From contig URND01000063.1 in NCBI GenBank assembly GCA_900549105.1, positions 1 through 16,975 of the forward strand: a stretch of 16,975 nt of DNA, given 5' to 3'. The position numbers and the translations under genes were made by a program. Shown piece after piece: positions 8,664 through 14,581 of the stretch. The notes beneath the pieces were generated by a model. That model ran no database searches. It saw only the letters and a program-made list of their open reading frames with translations, and was not told the DNA's origin. Source of the stretch: an uncultured Eubacteriales bacterium (lineage in GTDB: Bacteria > Bacillota > Clostridia > Lachnospirales > Lachnospiraceae). Position 1 is the stretch's first letter. Each line of letters starts with the position of its first letter.

Positions 8664-10437
8664 AATAAATATTGATGATTTGCCAAATGAATCCGTCAGA
8701 AAAAGTTCCGGAGATATTCCGAAGGACTCGATGGGGGAGACAAAGGTGTTCCGGGATCTGCCTGTAAATGACGGTGAAGATTTTGAGTTTGAGCCGGACT
8801 TTGAGCCGGATTTTGACGGGATGAATTTTTTTGATGAGGAGATAATTCCGGAGAATGAGGCGGAAGAAAGGCCGGAACGCCGCGTAAGGCGTCAGCGGCT
8901 GAAAGCGGAGCCGATTCCTGAAGAGACGGAGGAAGAAATATCGGAGGAGGAAGTTCCGGGAAAACGCCGGGTTAAAAAACTGAGATTGACGCCGGAAGAA
9001 CTCCGGGAGCGGAAGGCGGTGCGTAAAAAACGCCGCAGCCAGAATCCGGAAATTTTGGCGGTAACCTATGTGTTTGCCTTTTTATTTGTTTTAATGATCG
9101 GCTACTTTGTTTATTTCAATGCATTTGTCAGCAAGAATGTCATCAACAGCGCTTACAATGTGCGTGTAAATTCTTTTGCGGATACGATTGTCCGGGGGGA
9201 TATTGTATCCAGTGACGGTACAGTGCTGGCGGAAACGCTGGTTGATGAAAACGGCAATGAGACCCGGTACTATCCGATGGGGCGGATTTTCTCCCATGCG
9301 GTGGGAACCTCCGCGATAAACCAGTCGGGCATTGAATTGTCGCAGAATTTTTATATGCTTCAATCCAACGGCAATCCGATTTTAAATGCCCTTCAGGATA
9401 TCCGGGGACAGAAAAATCAGGGCGACCGGGTTGTGACAACCCTGAATGCAAAACTACAGGAGGTTGCCTACAATGCGCTTGGTTATAATGACGGGGCGGT
9501 TATTGCCGTTGAACCGGCGACAGGCCGGATTCTTGCGATGGTTTCCAAACCGGATTATGACCCGAATACATTAGTGCAGGATTATGAATCCATTGTTGCG
9601 GAGGAAAATAATGACAGTCTTCTGAATAAAACGACCTTTGGCCTTTTTGTTCCGGGCTCTATTTTTAAGACGATGACAGCTCTGGCTTATATCCGTTCCG
9701 GGGCGGATTACAACAATTACAATTATACCTGTGAAGGTCAGATTAATCTGGGAGGCGAAGACTATATAACCTGTTTTGATCAGACAGTACACGGCACGGA
9801 GAATTTCACGGATTCCTATGCCTATTCCTGCAATTCCTCTTTCGGCAATATCGGTTTGAGACTGCCGGATAATTTGCTGAAAGATACGTGTGAATCCCTG
9901 TTTTTCAATGCGGAGCTTCCTACGGAAATACCGCACACAAAGAGTTTGTTCAGTCTGGCAGCGGATGATACGGACTGGCAGACAGCGGCGACGGCCATCG
10001 GACAGGGGCATACACAGGTAACGCCGCTGCAGATGGTGATGATAGCATCGGCGGTTGCCAATGGCGGAAATATGATGAAACCTTATATGGTAGACGCAGT
10101 GGAGACATCCGGCGGCGGACACCGGGTTAAAAAATACATGCCGGACTCCTATGGGCAGGTACTCACAACCCAGGAAGCAGACCAGCTCGCTCAGCTTATG
10201 GAGGCGGTTGTCAGTTATGGTACGGCCACATCCCTGTCCGGCTACGGATATTCGGTGGCGGGCAAAACGGGAACAGGCGAGGTCAGCGGCAAAGGGGATA
10301 ATTCCTGGTTTATCGGTTATGCGCCGGCGGAACAGCCTCAGATTGCCATCTGTGTTCTTGTGGAAAATGATGAAGGATATTATGAAAGCGCATTGCCTGT
10401 GGCCAATGCCGTGCTCCAGGCCTATCTGGCGCAATAA
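8617..10437 (+). CDS. Class B penicillin-binding protein (PbpA-like transpeptidase)
   Basis: This is a predicted D,D-transpeptidase that cross-links glycan made by the preceding SEDS protein. With the TTG start at 8617 (606 residues), a long charged cytoplasmic tail (about 1-145, acidic runs such as EFEPDFEPDFDG, then Arg/Lys rich) precedes one membrane segment (about 146-168). Next come the short N-terminal PBP motif RGDIVSSDGTVLAET and the transpeptidase domain with SIFK (S348, K351), SCN (404-406) and KTGTGE (KTG 550-552). The compact PBP dimer domain resembles the actinobacterial PbpA type rather than large PBP2x. I prefer TTG 8617 to an ATG at 8566 because AGGTG lies 7 bases before it; the 17 residues added by the ATG are Cys-rich and unlike a PBP. 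The overlap with the FtsW-like gene implies translational coupling. Confidence 0.92.
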   Translation: MKRDKKSETTKKSVRKINIDDLPNESVRKSSGDIPKDSMGETKVFRDLPVNDGEDFEFEPDFEPDFDGMNFFDEEIIPENEAEERPERRVRRQRLKAEPIPEETEEEISEEEVPGKRRVKKLRLTPEELRERKAVRKKRRSQNPEILAVTYVFAFLFVLMIGYFVYFNAFVSKNVINSAYNVRVNSFADTIVRGDIVSSDGTVLAETLVDENGNETRYYPMGRIFSHAVGTSAINQSGIELSQNFYMLQSNGNPILNALQDIRGQKNQGDRVVTTLNAKLQEVAYNALGYNDGAVIAVEPATGRILAMVSKPDYDPNTLVQDYESIVAEENNDSLLNKTTFGLFVPGSIFKTMTALAYIRSGADYNNYNYTCEGQINLGGEDYITCFDQTVHGTENFTDSYAYSCNSSFGNIGLRLPDNLLKDTCESLFFNAELPTEIPHTKSLFSLAADDTDWQTAATAIGQGHTQVTPLQMVMIASAVANGGNMMKPYMVDAVETSGGGHRVKKYMPDSYGQVLTTQEADQLAQLMEAVVSYGTATSLSGYGYSVAGKTGTGEVSGKGDNSWFIGYAPAEQPQIAICVLVENDEGYYESALPVANAVLQAYLAQ

Positions 10438-10444
10438 TTTAAGG

Positions 10445-10473
10445 TTGTATTTATCTTTAAATGGTTGTATACT
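10445..10473 (+). promoter_or_regulatory. Promoter of the Nudix gene
   Basis: TTGTAT (10445-10450), 17-base spacer, TATACT (10468-10473). It lies immediately after the PBP stop codon, with an expected start near 10480 and a leader of about 30 bases. Confidence 0.65.
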
Positions 10474-10510
10474 TATGTCAGGAAACACACCATAAAATGG
10501 AGGTACAGCC

Positions 10511-10963
10511 ATGACAGAGGCAACAAGCTGCGGCGGTGTGGTTATATTCAGAGGCAAGATTCTTCTGCTTTATAAAAATTACAGGAATAAGTATGAAGGA
10601 TGGGTTTTGCCAAAAGGAACTGTTGAGGAAGGTGAAGAATATAAAGAAACAGCTATCAGGGAGGTACGTGAGGAGACTGGGGTCAGCGCTTCGATTATTA
10701 AATATGTGGGAAAAAGTCAATATACCTTTAATACCGCACAGGATTTAATTGTAAAAGACGTACACTGGTATCTGATGATGTCCGACAGTTATCATAGCAG
10801 ACCACAGCGTGAAGAATATTTTGTGGACTCAGGGTATTACAAATATCACGAGGCTTATCATTTGTTAAAGTTTACGAATGAGAAACAGATACTCGAAAAG
10901 GCATACAGCGAGTATGTTGAACTGAAAAAGAGTAATCTGTGGGGCAATAAGAAATATTTCTGA
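10511..10963 (+). CDS. Nudix hydrolase
   Basis: This small cytosolic hydrolase should cleave a nucleoside diphosphate linked to another moiety. The complete Nudix box is visible: G36, E42, then REVREETGV at 50-58, giving the metal-binding REUXEE core. The upstream beta strand GGVVIFRGKILLLYKN and the WVLPKGTVEEGE stretch resemble the diadenosine-polyphosphate/(d)NTP pyrophosphatase branch, but the substrate cannot be assigned. Length (150 residues) is typical. GGAGG lies 8 bases before the ATG. It is a one-gene unit, with its own promoter and a terminator 15 bases after the stop. Confidence 0.92.
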   Translation: MTEATSCGGVVIFRGKILLLYKNYRNKYEGWVLPKGTVEEGEEYKETAIREVREETGVSASIIKYVGKSQYTFNTAQDLIVKDVHWYLMMSDSYHSRPQREEYFVDSGYYKYHEAYHLLKFTNEKQILEKAYSEYVELKKSNLWGNKKYF

Positions 10964-10977
10964 GGAGAATTGTAAAT

Positions 10978-11017
10978 CAGGGTTCCGAATGACGGGAATC
11001 CTGGTTTTTTTCTTTTT
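10978..11017 (+). terminator. Rho-independent terminator after the Nudix gene
   Basis: Stem CAGGGTTCC/GGAATCCTG (9 pairs with one G-U) with a loop of about 8 bases, then GG followed by TTTTTTTCTTTTT. This is a strong classical terminator. Confidence 0.85.
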
Positions 11018-11069
11018 AAATTGTTTTTTAAGGGGAATACTAAAAAAAATCATGGAAAGAAGGTAGTTT

Positions 11070-12578
11070 ATGCTGGAAAAAATTAATCTTTCGAAGAAAA
11101 TGTCCAAAAAGGAATGTAAGGTACTGATGGAGCAGTTGGAGCCTCAGTTGTCCCTGCTGCAGCGGAAATTAAAGGATTACAAAGTCCCGGTGGTGATTTT
11201 GTTTGAGGGCTTTGGTTCATCGGGCAAGGGCACGATGATTAATGAGCTGATTCAGCCGATGGACCCGCGGGGATTTAAAGTCTATACGATTCAGAAGCCG
11301 TCCGAAGAGGAAAAGATGCGGCCTTATCTCTGGCGTTTTTGGACGAAACTTCCGGAAAACGGACGGATTCATCTTTTTGACAGAAGCTGGTATACAAAAA
11401 TTGTGGAAGAGCGGGCGGAAAAACGGAAAAATCGCGAAAAGACAGAAAATGCCTATAATGATGTTTTGAATTTTGAGCAGGAACTGGCCAGAGACGGCAT
11501 GCTGATTATTAAATTTTTCCTCCACATTTCCAAAAAAGAACAGAAAAAACGTTTTCAGGCTTTAGAGGATAATAAAGCGACCAGCTGGCGTGTGACCGAG
11601 GAAGATAAAAAGCATAATAAAGCTTATGACGACTGGCAGGAAGCTTTTGAAGAAATGATTCAAAAGACAGATACATCCTTCGGGCGATGGACGATTGTGG
11701 AGGCCACTGACAGAGAATACGCCAAAATAAAAATCATTTCTACGGTTGTGGATATTTTTGCAGACCGGCTGGCAAAAGAAGAAGCAAAAGAGGCGAAACA
11801 GGCCAAAGAAAAAACTATGCCTGTACCGGAAATTGCTGAAGAGGCCGGTAAAATATCCTTCGGTTCTTCTGTGCTGGATGCGGTTGACCTGTCAAAATCT
11901 CTGACGAAGAGTGTCTATAAAAAAGAACTGGCAGATCTGCAGAAGCGGATGGCCTTGCTGCACAGCGAACTTTACAGGCGGCGGATACCGGTGGTTATCG
12001 GATTTGAAGGCTGGGATGCCGGAGGAAAGGGCGGCGCGATTCACCGGCTGACAAAAACAATGGACCCGAGAGGCTATGAGGTTATACCGACAGCCGCGCC
12101 GAATGATATTGAGAAAGCCCATCATTATTTGTGGCGGTTTTGGAATCACATGCCAAAGGCGGGCCATGTGGCAATTTTTGATCGGACATGGTATGGCCGG
12201 GTGATGGTAGAACGGATTGAGGGCTTCTGTACGGAAGATGAGTGGCGCAGGGCCTACAATGAGATTAACCGGATGGAGGCCCAATTGGCGGATGCCGGAG
12301 CTATTGTTTTGAAGTTCTGGCTCCACATCGATAAGGCGGAGCAGAAAAAACGGTTTGAAGAGCGGATGGAGAATCCGAATAAACAGTGGAAGATTACCGA
12401 TGAAGACTGGCGGAACCGGGAAAAATGGGATGAATACACGAAAGCTGTGGATGAAATGATTCTTCGCACGTCCACAACCTATGCCCCATGGATTGTTGTT
12501 GAGGGCAATGATAAGCTTTATGCCCGGATTAAGGTGCTGCGCACAGTGGTTGAAGCGATTGAGAAACGATTGAAATAA
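11070..12578 (+). CDS. Two-domain PPK2, polyphosphate:AMP phosphotransferase type
   Basis: This enzyme probably transfers phosphate from inorganic polyphosphate to a nucleotide. The 502 residues hold two tandem PPK2 P-loop domains, the architecture of the polyphosphate:AMP phosphotransferase (class II PPK2, Pap). Domain 1 (about 10-235) has EGFGSSGKGT (46-55) and FDRSWY (D104, R105). Domain 2 (about 280-502) has EGWDAGGKGG (313-322) and FDRTWYGR (D371, R372), and both have MDPRG and YLWRFW. The Asp of the DAGGKG loop (D316) is Gly (G49) in domain 1, as in characterised two-domain enzymes where the C-terminal half is the active one. A Lys/Glu-rich linker (about 235-260) joins them. GAAGG lies 8 bases before the ATG. 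The amidase gene follows 39 bases later without a visible promoter, so co-transcription is likely. Confidence 0.93.
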   Translation: MLEKINLSKKMSKKECKVLMEQLEPQLSLLQRKLKDYKVPVVILFEGFGSSGKGTMINELIQPMDPRGFKVYTIQKPSEEEKMRPYLWRFWTKLPENGRIHLFDRSWYTKIVEERAEKRKNREKTENAYNDVLNFEQELARDGMLIIKFFLHISKKEQKKRFQALEDNKATSWRVTEEDKKHNKAYDDWQEAFEEMIQKTDTSFGRWTIVEATDREYAKIKIISTVVDIFADRLAKEEAKEAKQAKEKTMPVPEIAEEAGKISFGSSVLDAVDLSKSLTKSVYKKELADLQKRMALLHSELYRRRIPVVIGFEGWDAGGKGGAIHRLTKTMDPRGYEVIPTAAPNDIEKAHHYLWRFWNHMPKAGHVAIFDRTWYGRVMVERIEGFCTEDEWRRAYNEINRMEAQLADAGAIVLKFWLHIDKAEQKKRFEERMENPNKQWKITDEDWRNREKWDEYTKAVDEMILRTSTTYAPWIVVEGNDKLYARIKVLRTVVEAIEKRLK

Positions 12579-12617
12579 AACTGCATAGGATAGATAGAAA
12601 GAACCTTTGGAGTTTTT

Positions 12618-13382
12618 ATGGCTTATAAAATTGTGATTGATGCGGGACATGGCGGACGCGACCCGGGAGCCGTTTATAATGGACGGCAGGAAAAGGATGA
12701 TGTATTGGAACTGGCGCTGGCTGTGGGACGGATTCTGGAGAATTCCGGGCTGGATGTTGAATACACCCGGACTACAGATGTCTATGAATCGCCGAGTGAG
12801 AAGGCAAGGGAGGCCAATAATGCCGGCGCTGATTTTTTTGTATCCATTCACCGCAATTCATTTCCAAGGCCGAATGAAGTATCCGGCGTGGAAACCCTGG
12901 TTTATGATGCCAGCGGAATCAAAAATCAGATGGCGGAGAATGTGAACAGGCAGCTCGAAAATATTGGTTTCCGAAATTTAGGCGTGAAAGAACGGCCAAA
13001 TCTTACAGTGCTGCGGAGAACTCAAATGCCGGCCATATTGGTGGAGGCGGGATTCATTAATTCAGATATCGATAATCAGTTGTTTGACGATAATTTTCAG
13101 GCGATTGCCCAGGGGATTGCGGATGGTATTCTGGAAACAATCGGTATAGGACCTTCGGGCACGATGGGCCGGGTATACACGGTTCAAACGGGAGCCTTTC
13201 GAAATGAAGAATACGCCAGAGAGATGCTTGACAGGCTTCTAAGCCAGAATTATCCGGCCTTCATTTCGGAGGGCGGCGGTTATTACCGTGTCCAAGTGGG
13301 AAGCTTTGGAAGCCTGGCAGAAGCCCGGAACATGGAGCAAAGACTTCGCCGGAGCGGCTATCCAACGGCGATTATCGGGTGA
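12618..13382 (+). CDS. N-acetylmuramoyl-L-alanine amidase with SPOR domain, CwlC-like
   Basis: This zinc amidase should cut the lactyl-peptide bond in peptidoglycan. Amidase_3 ligands are visible: H11 in DAGHGG, E25 in RQEKDD, H78 in SIHRN, and the catalytic E143 in LVEAGFIN. A C-terminal SPOR domain (about 185-254, YTVQTGAF ... YYRVQVGSF) binds denuded glycan. The protein begins directly with MAYKIVIDAGHGG, with no signal peptide, and its 254 residues match B. subtilis CwlC, a mother-cell amidase that lyses the cell from within at the end of sporulation. That role is inferred from architecture only. GGAG lies about 9 bases before the ATG. No sporulation-sigma promoter could be recognised in the 39 bases upstream. 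It is the last clearly core gene before the mobile-element patch. Confidence 0.92.
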   Translation: MAYKIVIDAGHGGRDPGAVYNGRQEKDDVLELALAVGRILENSGLDVEYTRTTDVYESPSEKAREANNAGADFFVSIHRNSFPRPNEVSGVETLVYDASGIKNQMAENVNRQLENIGFRNLGVKERPNLTVLRRTQMPAILVEAGFINSDIDNQLFDDNFQAIAQGIADGILETIGIGPSGTMGRVYTVQTGAFRNEEYAREMLDRLLSQNYPAFISEGGGYYRVQVGSFGSLAEARNMEQRLRRSGYPTAIIG

Positions 13383-13432
13383 TTTGGTGCAGCGCCCATG
13401 CATTTTAAGATTGATAAATGAATATAAAACAA

Positions 13433-13480
13433 GCCGGAGGGTGAATTTATTTCACCCGTTCCGGCGGAGATTTAATTCTT
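13433..13480. terminator. Bidirectional terminator between the amidase and XRE genes
   Basis: A long hairpin is formed by GCCGGA-GGGTGAA (13433-13445) and TTCACCC-GT-TCCGGC (13451-13465) with a 5-base loop. On the minus strand it is followed by TTGTTTTATATTC, a good T-tract for the XRE gene; on the plus strand GGAGATTTAATTCTTTT follows, weaker, for the amidase. The XRE stop codon TGA (13454-13452) lies inside the hairpin. A close relative of this hairpin occurs at 13928-13956. Confidence 0.7.
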
Positions 13481-13850
13481 TTAGGGCCTTTTCGTATGCA
13501 GTTAAACGCAGTTTCAGTTGTTTGCTTCGTTCGTTTTCTCGTTCTAAAGTTATAGCGATGGTTTCTTTTCCATAATCATCCAGATTACGATATTTTTTTA
13601 TTATATTCTCAAATTCCTCCGGAGTAGCCCTATTTTCATAAATATTCAGATTCATAGCATCCTGATATAAATAATTTGCATCGCATTCCAGGGCATCAAA
13701 GAGTCTATACATTAAATCACTTTTTGGAGAACTGACTTCATTTTCGTAATTGGCGACAGCGCCTTTGGTTACTCCGATGATTCTGGCAAGTTCTTCCTGT
13801 GTCATATTTTGTCGTATGCGCAATTCTTTGATTCTGCTTCCTATACTCAT
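13452..13850 (-). CDS. XRE-family helix-turn-helix transcriptional regulator
   Basis: This 132-residue protein has an N-terminal HTH_3 domain (about residues 6-62: IKELRIRQNMTQEELARIIG, then TKGAVANYENEVSSPKSD), typical of phage-type repressors, and a charged helical C-terminal part (about 75-132), probably for dimerisation; no peptidase or ligand domain is seen. The ATG is preceded on the minus strand by GGGGGG 9 bases upstream. It is located beside a candidate toxin-antitoxin RNA locus and integrase debris, so it is most likely a mobile-element repressor. Its upstream region is shared with the plus-strand antitoxin promoter, and an inverted GACAA/TTGTC pair lies between the -35 and -10 there, a possible operator (inference). 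The gene's coding end is embedded in its terminator. Confidence 0.88.
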   Translation of the reverse strand: MSIGSRIKELRIRQNMTQEELARIIGVTKGAVANYENEVSSPKSDLMYRLFDALECDANYLYQDAMNLNIYENRATPEEFENIIKKYRNLDDYGKETIAITLERENERSKQLKLRLTAYEKALKELNLRRNG

Positions 13851-13882
13851 TTTGATTTACCCCCCGAATGTAAAATAATTAT

Positions 13883-13911
13883 TTGACAATATTATCGGCT
13901 TTGTCTATAAT
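13883..13911 (+). promoter_or_regulatory. Perfect sigma-A consensus promoter for a small RNA
   Basis: TTGACA (13883-13888), exactly 17 bases, TATAAT (13906-13911), the full consensus. No protein-coding frame follows; the transcript starting near 13918 would meet a terminator about 100 bases later. Strong constitutive transcription of a short RNA is the simplest reading. Confidence 0.85.
13885..13905. promoter_or_regulatory. Possible operator: inverted GACAA/TTGTC
   Basis: GACAA (13885-13889) and TTGTC (13901-13905) form an inverted repeat with an 11-base centre placed exactly between -35 and -10 of the small-RNA promoter, and about 35 bases upstream of the divergent XRE start. It may be the site of the XRE protein; chance is not excluded for a 5-base arm. 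Confidence 0.3.
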
Positions 13912-13917
13912 GTAGTT

Positions 13918-14024
13918 AAGCAGACAACCGGAAGGTGAGCATATCACCCGTCCCGGCGAAAGATTATTTGATTGAAATGGTCGTCCTAAGCTTTGGCAGG
14001 AGCAGGACGGCTATTTCTTTTTTG
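13918..14024 (+). ncRNA. Candidate antisense RNA antitoxin of a type I toxin-antitoxin pair
   Basis: The predicted RNA of about 105 bases runs from the consensus promoter to the terminator at 13982-14024. It has a 5' hairpin (CCGG, GGTGA/TCACC, CCGG; 13928-13956), an A/T-rich single-stranded middle and the terminator hairpin. It is transcribed towards the minus-strand toxin gene and overlaps the last four codons of that gene plus all of its expected 3' untranslated region. This convergent layout with 3' overlap is that of TxpA/RatA-like systems. The RNA itself is predicted from promoter and terminator only. Confidence 0.65.
13982..14024 (+). terminator. Terminator of the antisense RNA
   Basis: Stem CGTCCT (13982-13987) plus GCT (13990-13992) pairs with AGC-AGGACG (14001-14009), with a 2-base bulge and 8-base loop, followed by GCTATTTCTTTTTT. 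The T-tract is the complement of the toxin's Lys-Lys-Lys-stop codons, so one stretch serves both genes. Confidence 0.75.
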
Positions 14025-14094
14025 TATAATTTAGGATGGCTATAATTAGTAAGAAAACACTTATAATTAAGCTCAACTCTTCATATGTACTCAT
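14011..14094 (-). CDS. Holin-like type I toxin, 27-residue membrane peptide
   Basis: The peptide MSTYEELSLIISVFLLIIAI continues LNYTKKK: a short polar N-terminus, one hydrophobic helix of about 15 residues and a basic tail. This is the pattern of the Firmicute putative holin-like toxin family related to TxpA/BsrG, membrane peptides that depolarise or damage the envelope when unpaired from their RNA antitoxin. The start is ATG 14094, with AAGGGGG about 9 bases upstream. A longer frame from 14238 is open, but the promoter (14195-14167) lies inside it, so it cannot be the real product. The Shine-Dalgarno is in a hairpin (see the leader feature), as in other type I toxins. Toxicity is inferred, not shown. 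Confidence 0.8.
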   Translation of the reverse strand: MSTYEELSLIISVFLLIIAILNYTKKK

Positions 14095-14104
14095 AAGAAC
14101 CACC

Positions 14105-14129
14105 CCCTTCTGAAAGAACTCAGAACGGG
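14105..14129 (-). promoter_or_regulatory. Leader hairpin that covers the toxin Shine-Dalgarno
   Basis: In the minus-strand transcript CCC-G-TTCTGA pairs with TCAGAA-GGG (arms 14129-14120 and 14113-14105): 9 pairs with one bulged base and a 6-base loop. The paired GGG and the preceding AA form part of the AAGGGGG Shine-Dalgarno of the toxin, so translation should be low until the leader is opened or processed. Confidence 0.6.
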
Positions 14130-14166
14130 ATAAAAGCACGTCCCCCGGCTGTCTGGGTACATATTG

Positions 14167-14195
14167 ACTATAACATTCTGCAATTATGAAGTCAA
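14167..14195 (-). promoter_or_regulatory. Promoter of the holin-like toxin
   Basis: On the minus strand TTGACT (14195-14190), 17 bases, TATAGT (14172-14167). The expected start is near 14160, giving a leader of about 65 bases. ATTGAC/GTCAAT arms (14163-14168, 14191-14196) make the promoter itself an inverted repeat. Confidence 0.7.
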
Positions 14196-14245
14196 TTAAA
14201 AAGTTCAAAATTCCTGAGAAAATAAATAAAAATAACAAATATATT

Positions 14246-14310
14246 ATACTTCAAAAATAAAACAAAACACCGACAAACTCAGCATTTATCGGTGTTTGTT
14301 GGTTTTTCTG
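14246..14310. terminator. Bidirectional terminator, stronger on the minus strand
   Basis: A perfect 9-base stem AAACACCGA (14265-14273) / TCGGTGTTT (14289-14297) with a 15-base loop. On the minus strand it is followed by TTTTGTTTTATTTTT, on the plus strand by GTTGGTTTTTC. On the minus strand it lies just downstream of the tRNA-like 3' end, as a natural tRNA terminator would. Confidence 0.75.
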
Positions 14311-14324
14311 ATGAAATTAAAAAA

Positions 14325-14345
14325 TGCACCCGACGGGAATTGAAC
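14325..14345 (-). other. tRNA 3'-end remnant, probable attachment-site core
   Basis: The minus strand reads GTTCAATTC, then CCGTCGGGTGCA. GTTCAATTC matches the tRNA T-loop consensus GTTCRANYC, followed by CCCGT (3' T-stem, counting the last loop C) and CGGGTGC plus A (3' acceptor strand and discriminator), in exact tRNA spacing. The 5' T-stem strand (ACGG expected) is absent: AACT stands there. So only positions 53-73 of a tRNA whose acceptor would begin GCACCCG are present. This is what integration at a tRNA 3' end leaves at the junction without the intact tRNA. The integrase stub reads towards it from 30 bases away. Confidence 0.65.
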
Positions 14346-14360
14346 AGTTTCACAATTCCC
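14335..14360. repeat. Inverted repeat at the attachment core
   Basis: GGGAATTG (14335-14342) and CAATTCCC (14353-14360) are perfect 8-base inverted arms around a 10-base centre. One arm lies inside the tRNA-like core. Tyrosine recombinases bind such paired inverted core sites around their crossover region, so this may mark the strand-exchange site. Confidence 0.5.
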
Positions 14361-14374
14361 TAAAAGTCCTTTAT

Positions 14375-14581
14375 TTATAGAGGTTCTGAAAAATCGTGTG
14401 ATATATCGTGTTGCATGGATTTAAAGTGGTCATTAATACGGCGATTCATTTTAATAGTCTGCTCATCGATAACATTTCGGTAAACAGATTTCATGACGCC
14501 ATCTGTAGACCAGCCTCCGCGGGCCATAATATATTGGTCGGGAATACCAATGGCATGCATGATGGAAGCTGAGTAATGCCG
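14375..14581 (-). pseudogene. Truncated tyrosine integrase, C-terminal stub
   Basis: The frame reads RHYSASIMHAIG, then PDQYIMARGGWSTDGVMKSV, YRNV, and ends HDFSEPL: the last 68 residues of a phage/ICE tyrosine recombinase. The catalytic Tyr lies in KSVYRNV, and the last residue visible at the upstream edge is the Arg-His-Tyr of the usual DLRHY box. Directly upstream comes an in-frame TAA and unrelated sequence, so about 80% of the gene is missing. An ATG at 14560 exists but has no Shine-Dalgarno and would omit the Arg. The stub cannot be active; it is a relic of the element that used the tRNA-like site at 14325-14345. Confidence 0.85.

Noticed and set aside
9571..10557. A 328-residue minus-strand frame opposite the PBP gene
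   Set aside because: It is the shadow of the transpeptidase coding region; no Shine-Dalgarno, rich in Cys, His and Ile runs without family features.
11892..12851. A 319-residue minus-strand frame spanning the PPK2 and amidase genes
   Set aside because: It crosses two well-supported plus-strand genes and their intergenic gap, and has no recognisable motif.
13384..13432. A possible plus-strand promoter before the first copy of the repeated hairpin, which would make it a second small RNA gene
   Set aside because: TATAAA is present at 13423-13428, but no acceptable -35 stands 16-18 bases upstream, so I treat the hairpin as a terminator or relic.
14095..14238. A 75-residue frame extending the toxin upstream to ATG 14238
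   Set aside because: The toxin promoter (14195-14167) and the strong Shine-Dalgarno before ATG 14094 lie inside it, and the added residues do not resemble the family.
14325..14400. A complete tRNA gene on the minus strand
   Set aside because: Only the T-loop, 3' T-stem and 3' acceptor strand are present; the sequence upstream is the integrase 3' region, with no anticodon or D arm.
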